Assembly: GCA_016926575.1 (NCBI GenBank) | Contig: JAFGOJ010000380.1 | Span: 1 to 13,138 of the forward strand | From: Anaerolineae bacterium | GTDB taxonomy: Bacteria; Chloroflexota; Anaerolineae; B4-G1; DUEL01 | Direction of reading: 5' to 3' | DNA: 13,138 bases | Part shown: one piece after another, positions 8,428 to 13,138 of the stretch | Numbering within the stretch: position 1 is the first letter of the stretch | How the letters are laid out: each line of letters starts with the position of its first letter | Translations under genes and position numbers: made by a program | The notes under the pieces: model-generated | Databases searched by the model: none | Told to the model about the DNA's origin: nothing | Seen by the model: only the letters and a program-made list of their open reading frames with translations

Positions 8428-8525
8428 CTATTCCGAAAATAGACCGCGTTCTTGCTCCCGCCGGGTCCGCGACCCGGCGGCGGCGCGGGTTGTGGACCCG
8501 CGCCGAGCGGGCGTCACGCTGAAAG
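8428..8525 (-). repeat. Composite palindromic repeat, copy A (upstream of glmS)
   Basis: Bases 8428-8480 are the reverse complement of 12810-12862 with one mismatch in 53 (8470). The similarity continues with gaps through 8505 (minus-strand CTCGGCG-GGGTCCAC matches 12784-12798). It resumes at 8512-8525, whose complement CTTTCAGCGTGACG matches 12727-12740. Copy A therefore lacks about 40 bp that copy B has. It fills most of the 132-bp gap between the DUF512 gene and glmS, so anything driving glmS must lie in or beside it. Confidence 0.8.
8458..8504 (-). terminator. Two adjacent strong hairpins, possible terminator of the DUF512 gene
   Basis: 8458-8467 pairs perfectly with 8471-8480 (10 bp, 3-nt loop). 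8482-8490 pairs perfectly with 8496-8504 (9 bp, 5-nt loop). They lie downstream of the DUF512 gene stop and upstream of glmS. No T-run follows directly, so classical intrinsic termination is uncertain. They may only be the palindromes of the repeat. Confidence 0.35.
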
Positions 8526-8547
8526 GTGGTAGGGGCACGTCGCGCTC

Positions 8548-9777
8548 CTATGCCAACCACTCCTGCGACGTGACCACCTCGCGCCCGAGTGCCCGGCCCA
8601 CGTCTGCGGGCAGCATCTCGTCCAGGCTCTGGCCCTCCGGCCCGCCGAACATCGCCGTGGGCAGCACCACCCGCTCGCTCAGCGTGCGTCCTTCCAACTG
8701 CGCGATCACGTTCCCCGCCGTCAGCAGGCCGGCGACGGTCACCGTCTCGCCGAAGAAGCGGTTGACCACCGGCACGACCTCCACGTCTGCCAGCCGTCCC
8801 AGCAGCGGCGCGAACAGCGTCCCCGTCACCAACGTGACCGGCGCGCGCGCGCGGCGCGCCATGCGCCTTTTGTCGTGTGCCAGAAACCGGCTCACCAGCC
8901 CCACCCCGTTCTCCATCAGGTCTAGCCCGTCGTAAGCTGCCGGCGGTGGCACGTCCTCGTCCAGCCGCAAGTACCACTCGTCCGAAAGGTAAGCGAAGCG
9001 CGCCCCCAGGTCGGGAAGAAGTGCCGCCTGCCAGGCCGTCACCTGCGTGAAGACGGCGCGCATCTCCTCCGGCGTGTAGACGCGGCAGCCGCCGCGGTGG
9101 AAGCGCGTCAGCCCCACCGGCACCACGCTGACCGATTCGACCGCCGGGTAGCGCGTTGCCAGGTCCTCAATGGAGCGGTCCAGGTGCGGCCCGTCGTTCA
9201 GCCCCGGCACGAGTACGATCTGGGTATGCACCGCAATGCCGCTCTCCGCCAGCCGGTCGAGCTGCTCCAGCACGTCCGGCGCGGCAGGGTTGCGCAGCAG
9301 GCGGCGGCGTAGGTCGGGTTCGGTGGCGTGCACCGAGATGTAGAGCGGGCTGAGTCCCTGCTCCTCCAATCGTTCCCAATCCGCCTCGCTCAGGTTGGTC
9401 AGCGTGATGTAGCTGCCGAAGAGGAACGAGTGGCGATAGTCATCGTCCTTCACGTACAGCGAGCGGCGCAGGCCCGGCGGCATCTGCGCCACAAAGCAGA
9501 ACTCGCACCGGTTCTCACAACGGCGCACATCGACGTCGAAGGTGGGGTGGGCGAACGTCAGTCCCAGTGGCTCGGTGTACCGCCGCCTGACGTTGGCGTC
9601 GAACGTCACGTCCCCCCGCTGCACCTGCAGTGTGAAGGAGGGCTCGGCGGTGTAGAACTGGACGTCGATGGCGTCCCGCAGCGGCAGCCCGTCGACGGCC
9701 AGCAGCACATCGCCGGGTCGCAGCCCGGCCCGCGCGGCGGCGCTCTTCGGTTCGACCAGCGCGACGATTCCTCCCAT
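8548..9777 (-). CDS. PDZ / radical SAM-like / DUF512 protein
   Basis: Protein of 409 residues with three parts. Residues 3-58 form a PDZ-like domain (GGIVALVEPKSAAARAGL, then PGDVLLAVDG). A radical SAM-like segment carries CENRCEFC, a Cys-X3-Cys-X2-Cys cluster at 87, 91 and 94 expected to hold a 4Fe-4S centre. A DUF512 region follows, with LVPGLNDG (189-196), VVPVGLTRF, YLSDEWYL (263-270), LMENGVGL and NRFFGETVTVAGLL (339-352). This architecture is known from cyanobacteria, clostridia and Chloroflexota; its reaction is not established to my knowledge. ATG at 9777 was chosen because the PDZ domain starts there. The frame is open to 9981, but that extension is low-complexity, would translate a mobile element, and lies upstream of a good promoter. 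It runs divergently from clpB. Family assignment is firm, function is not. Confidence 0.9.
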   Translation of the reverse strand: MGGIVALVEPKSAAARAGLRPGDVLLAVDGLPLRDAIDVQFYTAEPSFTLQVQRGDVTFDANVRRRYTEPLGLTFAHPTFDVDVRRCENRCEFCFVAQMPPGLRRSLYVKDDDYRHSFLFGSYITLTNLSEADWERLEEQGLSPLYISVHATEPDLRRRLLRNPAAPDVLEQLDRLAESGIAVHTQIVLVPGLNDGPHLDRSIEDLATRYPAVESVSVVPVGLTRFHRGGCRVYTPEEMRAVFTQVTAWQAALLPDLGARFAYLSDEWYLRLDEDVPPPAAYDGLDLMENGVGLVSRFLAHDKRRMARRARAPVTLVTGTLFAPLLGRLADVEVVPVVNRFFGETVTVAGLLTAGNVIAQLEGRTLSERVVLPTAMFGGPEGQSLDEMLPADVGRALGREVVTSQEWLA

Positions 9778-9783
9778 AGGCCC

Positions 9784-9812
9784 ATTGTAACCCACACGTT
9801 TCCTTCGTGCAA
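9784..9812 (-). promoter_or_regulatory. Predicted leaderless promoter of the DUF512 gene
   Basis: On the minus strand TTGCAC (9812-9807) is followed by 17 bp and TACAAT (9789-9784, 5 of 6 matches to TATAAT). Six bases later comes the ATG at 9777, so the predicted transcription start coincides with the A of the start codon. No Shine-Dalgarno sequence precedes this ATG. The -35 match is weak (3 of 6). Confidence 0.55.
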
Positions 9813-9843
9813 GCACGGGGGGCGGTACACCTTGTCGGTCGTT

Positions 9844-9996
9844 GTAACTGCCCAGCTTGCGCTTCGCAGTTGCTTTTCCCGCCGCGAAAAGGGGGAGTGG
9901 CGGGTTTGCGGGCGGCGCAGCCGCCCGCAAACCCGCCATCTTCTCCCTTCGACGCGCCAAGCGGGTAACTGCCAGGCGCACAGCCTGAGCAGTTAC
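9844..9996. mobile_element. 153-bp MITE, IS66-like ends, with 8-bp target duplication
   Basis: The left end GTAACTGCCCAG (9844-9855) and right end CTGAGCAGTTAC (9985-9996) are inverted repeats, 11 of 12 bases, with weaker gapped similarity further in. CGGTCGTT occurs immediately outside each end (9836-9843 and 9997-10004) as an exact 8-bp direct repeat. Ends starting GTAA and 8-bp duplications are traits of the IS66 family (family knowledge). There is no transposase gene, so it would move only in trans. The interior is nearly all palindrome. It sits between the divergent DUF512 and clpB genes. The family link is inference from ends and duplication length only. Confidence 0.72.
9898..9938. repeat. 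Perfect 19-bp hairpin inside the MITE
   Basis: 9898-9916 pairs without mismatch with 9920-9938 around a 3-base loop (GCA). The stem can extend imperfectly on both sides using GGGGGAG (9891-9897) and CTTCTCCC (9940-9947). Subterminal hairpins flank it: 9844-9851 with 9865-9872 (7 of 8), and 9964-9977 with 9983-9997 (14 bp, one bulged base). Confidence 0.85.
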
Positions 9997-10046
9997 CGGT
10001 CGTTTACATAAATCTAATACAACGTCATCGTTATTCTAACATACGC

Positions 10047-10107
10047 CCGGTATCATATACAAGACCGGAGGTTGAATCCCTCCGTGGTTTGTGTTGGGTG
10101 GAGGTGA
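10047..10107 (+). promoter_or_regulatory. clpB leader: alternative hairpins and Shine-Dalgarno site
   Basis: CCTCC at 10079-10083 can pair with GGAGG at 10067-10071 (plus C10066-G10084; 7-nt loop). Alternatively it can pair with the Shine-Dalgarno GGAGG at 10100-10104 (16-nt loop, two extra G-U pairs). The two pairings exclude each other. The ribosome site GGAGGTGA (10100-10107) is optimal and sets ATG 10112 as the start. Just upstream, CCGGT (10047-10051) and ACCGG (10064-10068) form a short dyad. No CIRCE-type element (TTAGCACTC dyad) was found, and no single promoter stood out in 10005-10090. Confidence 0.4.
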
Positions 10108-10111
10108 CTAT

Positions 10112-12691
10112 ATGGACATCAATCGATTGACCGAACGCGCGCAGCAGGCGGTATTGGGCGCGCAAAAGCTGGCCGGTGAATACAGCCACGGCCAGATCGA
10201 ACCGACGCACTTGCTGCTGGCGCTGCTGCAGCAGAGCGACGGCGTCGTGCCGCAGACGATGAGCAAGCTCGGCGTGGACCTGCCCGCGCTGACGGCGGCG
10301 GTAGAGCAGACGCTGCAAAGCCGCTCGCGCGTCTACGGGCAGCCACAGGTGGGCCTCTCCCGCGACTTGTCGCGCGTGCTGGATGAAGCGGAGAAACTGG
10401 CCCAGCGCATGAAGGATGACTATGTCAGCACGGAGCACCTGTTGCTGGCGTTGCTCGGCGTACACGGCGCGGAGGCGGGCCGCATCCTGGCCTCTCACGG
10501 CGTCAGCGAAGACGCCGTCTTGCGCGTGCTGACCTCCATTCGCGGCAGCCAGCGCGTCACCAGCCAGAATCCGGAGACCACGTACCAGGCGCTGGAAAAG
10601 TACGGGCGCGATCTGACCCAACTGGCCCGCGACGGCAAACTCGATCCCGTGATTGGGCGGGACGAGGAGATTCGGCGTGTGATGCAGATCCTTAGTCGGC
10701 GCACCAAGAACAACCCGGTGCTGGTGGGCGACGCCGGCGTGGGCAAAACCGCCGTTGCCGAGGGATTGGCCCAGCGCATCGTGCGCGGCGACGTGCCCGA
10801 AGGGCTCAAGAACCGGCGCATAATCGCGCTCGACCTTGGGTCGCTGGTGGCCGGGGCCAAGTATCGCGGCGAGTTCGAGGAGCGCTTGAAGGCGGTGCTC
10901 AAAGAAGTCACCGATGCCGCCGGTGAGGTGATCCTGTTCATCGACGAATTGCACACCGTGGTCGGCGCGGGGGCTGCCGAAGGGGCCATGGACGCCAGCA
11001 ACATGCTCAAGCCGATGCTGGCGCGCGGCGAGCTGCACACCATCGGCGCGACGACGCTCGACGAGTACCGCAAACACGTGGAGAAGGACGCTGCCCTGGA
11101 GCGCCGCTTCCAGCCGGTCTACGTGGAAGAGCCCTCCGTCGAGGACACCATCAGCATCCTGCGCGGCCTCAAGGAGCGCTACGAGGTGCATCACGGCGTG
11201 CGCATCCAGGACGCGGCCTGTATCGCGGCGGCGTCGCTCAGCAGCCGCTACATCGCCGACCGCCACCTGCCCGACAAGGCCATCGACCTGATCGACGAGG
11301 CCGCCGCGCGCCTGCGTATGGAGATCGACTCCAAGCCGGCCCAGTTGGACGAGGTCGACCGGCGCGTCATGCAGTTGGAAATCGAGCGCGAGGCACTGAA
11401 AAAGGAGAAGGACAAGGCCAGCAAGGAGCGCCTCAAGAAGATCGAAAAGGAACTGGCCGACCTTCAAGAGGAAAGTCAGGCCGTCCGCGCCCGCTGGCAG
11501 CAGGAGAAGGACGCCATCCAGGCCCTGCGCGATACGAAAGAGCGCATCGAGCAGGTGCGCCACCAGATCGAACTGGCTCAGCAGGCCCAGAATTACGAGC
11601 GCGCGTCTCAGTTGCAGTACGGCACGTTGGTGGAGTTGGAGCGCCAGTCGAAAGAGCAGGAGGAGCGCCTGCGCCAGATGCAGGCGGGGCAGGCGTTGCT
11701 CAAAGAGGAGGTCGGCGCGGAGGACGTGGCCGAGGTCGTCGCCGGGTGGACCGGCATCCCGGTCGCCAAGCTGCTGGAAGGCGAGCTGGACAAGCTGCTG
11801 CGTATGGAAGACGCGCTTCACCGGCGCGTGGTGGGGCAAGGCGAAGCCGTGCAGGCCGTCTCTAACGCCGTCCGCCGCGCGCGCGCCGGGTTGCAGGGGG
11901 CGAACCGGCCCATCGGCACGTTCATCTTCCTGGGGCCGACGGGCGTGGGCAAGACCGAACTGGGCCGCGCGCTGGCGGCGTTTCTCTTCGATACCGAGGA
12001 TGCCATCGTGCGCATCGACATGAGCGAGTACCAGGAGCGCCATACCGTGTCGCGCCTGATCGGCGCGCCGCCGGGATACGTGGGTTACGAGGAAGGCGGC
12101 CAGTTGACCGAAGCGGTGCGCCGCCGGCCCTACAGCGTGGTGCTCTTCGACGAGATCGAGAAGGCCCACCCGGAGGTGTTCAATGCCCTGCTGCAACTGC
12201 TGGACGAGGGACGCTTGACCGACGGGCACGGGCGCACGGTCGATTTTCGCAACACGCTGATTATCATGACCAGCAACGTCGGCAGCCGCTGGATCAAGGA
12301 ACTGGGCGCCGATGCGGCGCGAGACAAGGTGATGGAGGAACTGGATCACACGTTCCGGCCCGAGTTCTTGAACCGGGTCGACGAGATCATCATCTTCCAC
12401 GGCCTGACGCGCGAACACCTGGCGCACATCGTGGACATCCAGATGCAGCATCTGGCCGCGACTGTGGCGGAGCGGCAGATCGTCCTGACCTGGAGCGACG
12501 CGGCGCGGGCGTATCTGTCGGACGTGGGGTACGACCCCGTCTACGGGGCGCGGCCGCTGAAGCGGGTCATTCAGCGCCAGGTGCAGGACCCGCTGGCGCT
12601 GGCCCTGTTGCGCGGCGAGTTCGCCGAGGGCGGCACGGTGCGGGTGGATGCACAGGACGGGCGAATTGTGTTCGAGGCGGTGAAAATGTAA
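10112..12691 (+). CDS. clpB: ATP-dependent disaggregase ClpB (Hsp100)
   Basis: Hexameric cytoplasmic chaperone that threads aggregated proteins through its pore with DnaK/DnaJ/GrpE. The 859 residues match the family length (E. coli 857). The N-terminal double Clp_N domain covers about 1-145. The first AAA+ module has Walker A GDAGVGKT (206-213), pore-loop KYRGEFEERLK (Tyr251) and Walker B ILFIDEL (274-280). The coiled-coil middle domain runs from about 400 to 525. The second AAA+ module has Walker A GPTGVGKT (608-615), pore loop GYVGYEEGG (655-663) and Walker B VVLFDEIEKAH (676-686). The C-terminal small domain has GARPLKRVIQRQVQDPLA. ATG 10112 is chosen because GGAGGTGA precedes it; an in-frame GTG at 10091 lies upstream of that site and is rejected. 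The gene stands alone; no dnaK-set gene is adjacent. Confidence 0.98.
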   Translation: MDINRLTERAQQAVLGAQKLAGEYSHGQIEPTHLLLALLQQSDGVVPQTMSKLGVDLPALTAAVEQTLQSRSRVYGQPQVGLSRDLSRVLDEAEKLAQRMKDDYVSTEHLLLALLGVHGAEAGRILASHGVSEDAVLRVLTSIRGSQRVTSQNPETTYQALEKYGRDLTQLARDGKLDPVIGRDEEIRRVMQILSRRTKNNPVLVGDAGVGKTAVAEGLAQRIVRGDVPEGLKNRRIIALDLGSLVAGAKYRGEFEERLKAVLKEVTDAAGEVILFIDELHTVVGAGAAEGAMDASNMLKPMLARGELHTIGATTLDEYRKHVEKDAALERRFQPVYVEEPSVEDTISILRGLKERYEVHHGVRIQDAACIAAASLSSRYIADRHLPDKAIDLIDEAAARLRMEIDSKPAQLDEVDRRVMQLEIEREALKKEKDKASKERLKKIEKELADLQEESQAVRARWQQEKDAIQALRDTKERIEQVRHQIELAQQAQNYERASQLQYGTLVELERQSKEQEERLRQMQAGQALLKEEVGAEDVAEVVAGWTGIPVAKLLEGELDKLLRMEDALHRRVVGQGEAVQAVSNAVRRARAGLQGANRPIGTFIFLGPTGVGKTELGRALAAFLFDTEDAIVRIDMSEYQERHTVSRLIGAPPGYVGYEEGGQLTEAVRRRPYSVVLFDEIEKAHPEVFNALLQLLDEGRLTDGHGRTVDFRNTLIIMTSNVGSRWIKELGADAARDKVMEELDHTFRPEFLNRVDEIIIFHGLTREHLAHIVDIQMQHLAATVAERQIVLTWSDAARAYLSDVGYDPVYGARPLKRVIQRQVQDPLALALLRGEFAEGGTVRVDAQDGRIVFEAVKM

Positions 12692-12715
12692 GCGCCCACA
12701 GCCGATAAGCGAACA

Positions 12716-12782
12716 TGTAGGTCACGCTTTCAGCGTGACGACATGGCTCAAGGTTCCTGTCACGCTACAAGCGTGACCTACA
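12716..12782. repeat. 67-bp double-hairpin palindrome after clpB
   Basis: The outer arms TGTAGGTCACGCT (12716-12728) and AGCGTGACCTACA (12770-12782) are perfect 13-bp inverted repeats. Inside, each half is its own hairpin. GTCACGCT (12721-12728) pairs with AGCGTGAC (12732-12739), loop TTC. GTCACGCT (12759-12766) pairs with AGCGTGAC (12770-12777), loop ACA. The element can thus fold as two small hairpins or one long one. No direct-repeat flanks were seen. Confidence 0.85.
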
Positions 12783-12862
12783 TCTCGGCGTGGGTCCACG
12801 ACCGCGCTCCCGCCGGGTCACGGACCCGGCGGGAGCAAGAACGCGGTCTATTTTCGGAATAG
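12727..12862 (+). repeat. Composite palindromic repeat, copy B
   Basis: Longer copy of the repeat found inverted at 8428-8525. Bases 12810-12862 match the complement of 8428-8480 at 52 of 53 positions, and 12784-12798 and 12727-12740 match further parts. Its core is a perfect 14-bp hairpin, 12806-12819 with 12823-12836, loop ACG. An outer ACCGCG (12801-12806) can pair with CGCGGT (12842-12847). Confidence 0.8.
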
Positions 12863-12903
12863 AGGCCATGATCGCTTCGCTCACAACTGATGGGCGAAAA
12901 TGG
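12848..12903 (+). repeat. 56-bp repeat module, first copy
   Basis: Starts CTATTTTCGGAATAGAGG and ends GCGAAAATGG. It matches 13003-13058 at 49 of 56 positions in the same orientation, with no gaps. Its first 15 bases are also the end of the block shared with the glmS upstream region. Confidence 0.8.
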
Positions 12904-12923
12904 GCGCACGGTTCGTTCAAGGG

Positions 12924-12990
12924 CGTCATTCCCGCGCAAGCGGGAATCCAGTTAGCGCACGGATGGATGCCCGCTTTCGCGGGCATGACG
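12924..12990. repeat. REP-like nested palindrome (CGTCATTCCCGC ... GCGGGCATGACG)
   Basis: Two hairpins: ATTCCCGC (12928-12935) with GCGGGAAT (12940-12947), loop GCAA; and ATGCCCGC (12967-12974) with GCGGGCAT (12979-12986), loop TTTC. The outer ends CGTCAT and ATGACG are also complementary. Elements of this consensus are abundant in many bacterial genomes and give spurious translations such as VIPAQAGIQ and PAFAGMT. It lies exactly between the two copies of the 56-bp module. Confidence 0.85.
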
Positions 12991-13002
12991 ATCGGGGGCG
13001 TG

Positions 13003-13058
13003 CTATTTTCGAAGTAGAGGTCATGATCGCTTCGCTCACAACCAAGGGGCAAAAATGG
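13003..13058 (+). repeat. 56-bp repeat module, second copy
   Basis: Direct repeat of 12848-12903, 49 of 56 bases identical, beginning 155 bp downstream of the first. The central TCATGATCGCTTCGCTCACA part is the best conserved. Confidence 0.8.
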
Positions 13059-13069
13059 CCCTTGTCGTT

Positions 13070-13118
13070 GCGGGTTTCCTGACCCGCCGTTCCACCCGGT
13101 CAGGAGACCGGGCGGAAC
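13070..13118. repeat. Two hairpins at the right edge
   Basis: GCGGGT (13070-13075) pairs with ACCCGC (13082-13087). Bases 13089-13101 pair with 13106-13118 with one mismatch around the loop AGGA. CTTGT before and ACAAG after suggest a further outer stem. The position relative to the 56-bp module resembles the GC hairpin beside copy B, so this may be a diverged composite repeat cut by the window edge. Confidence 0.6.
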
Positions 13119-13138
13119 AAGAGGGGCCGCCTGAGGCG

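Larger units (their letters stand above)
12692..13138. other. 447-bp gene-free, repeat-rich region after clpB
   Basis: No convincing coding region lies between the clpB stop and the right edge. The DNA is almost continuous palindromes: a 67-bp double hairpin, composite repeat copy B, a REP-like element, a second copy of a 56-bp module, and two more hairpins at the edge. The first hairpin after clpB could end its transcript, but no T-run follows. Confidence 0.8.

Noticed and set aside
5998..8442. Open frame of about 810 codons on the plus strand across glmS and the response regulator
   Set aside because: Low-complexity Arg/His/Gln/Val translation, antisense to two textbook genes.
8416..8547. 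glmS ribozyme
   Set aside because: The gap is short, GC-rich and explained by a dispersed repeat; I saw no ribozyme core. The ribozyme is mainly known from Firmicutes.
9778..9981. N-terminal extension of the DUF512 protein
   Set aside because: It would run through the mobile element and the predicted promoter; the PDZ domain begins at the inner ATG.
10005..10090. clpB promoter at TTTACA (10003-10008)
   Set aside because: It matches a -35 at 5 of 6 bases, but no acceptable -10 lies 16-18 bp downstream.
10031..12451. Open frame of about 800 codons on the minus strand across clpB
   Set aside because: Composition is His/Gln/Arg/Ala-rich without domains, and it lies exactly opposite an intact clpB. 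It is the usual antisense shadow of strongly GC3-biased codons.
12790..13017. Short plus-strand frame ending VIPAQAGIQ...PAFAGMT...LFSK
   Set aside because: It translates palindromic repeats. The VIPAQAGIQ/FAGMT pattern is a known spurious product of REP-like elements, although the MIASLTT start also recurs in the second module copy.
12692..13138. CRISPR array or tRNA in the repeat region
   Set aside because: Repeats are few, palindromic, of unequal spacing and without uniform spacers. No cloverleaf or CCA-type end was seen.

Overview
The window is GC-rich bacterial DNA, densely coded. Protein content suggests a Chloroflexota-type organism: a GAF-GAF HisKA_3 histidine kinase with a NarL-type regulator, a PDZ/radical-SAM/DUF512 protein, a one-Cys lipoprotein peptide binder, and repeat-rich intergenic gaps. 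This assignment is inference from family flavour; no rRNA or other marker is present. No prophage, CRISPR array, tRNA or rRNA was seen.

Layout. (1) At 1-318 (+) is the 3' end of an ABC permease of the iron(III)/thiamine type. It converges on the next operon with only 3 bp between the two stop codons. (2) At 322-3698 (-) is a peptide/nickel-type uptake operon: a lipoprotein binding protein, then a DppB-type and a DppC-type permease, the last two coupled by a 4-bp GTGA overlap. A near-consensus promoter (perfect TTGACA, 17-bp spacer) lies in front of it. No ATPase genes are linked. (3) At 3849-8415 (-) is a tightly packed glmS - response regulator - sensor kinase cluster. glmS makes glucosamine-6-phosphate for cell envelope synthesis. 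The two regulators follow with a 6-bp gap and a 17-bp overlap, so they are probably co-transcribed with it. (4) At 8548-9777 (-) is a DUF512/radical SAM protein with an N-terminal PDZ domain and an apparently leaderless promoter. (5) At 10112-12691 (+) is the disaggregase gene clpB, transcribed divergently.

The intergenic DNA holds the most unusual material. Between the DUF512 gene and clpB lies a 153-bp element with 12-bp imperfect terminal inverted repeats starting GTAA and an exact 8-bp flanking direct repeat. This is the signature of a non-autonomous IS66-type element (MITE). The gap upstream of glmS and the 447 bp after clpB share a composite palindromic repeat in opposite orientations. 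The latter region also carries a 67-bp double-hairpin palindrome, a nested REP-like element and a second copy of a 56-bp module. The clpB leader has a CCTCC that could pair either with an upstream GGAGG or with the Shine-Dalgarno sequence.

I did not find an evidently new multi-gene system. The strongest candidates for a second look are the MITE with its target duplication, the composite repeat reaching into the glmS upstream region, the leaderless promoter and the clpB leader.
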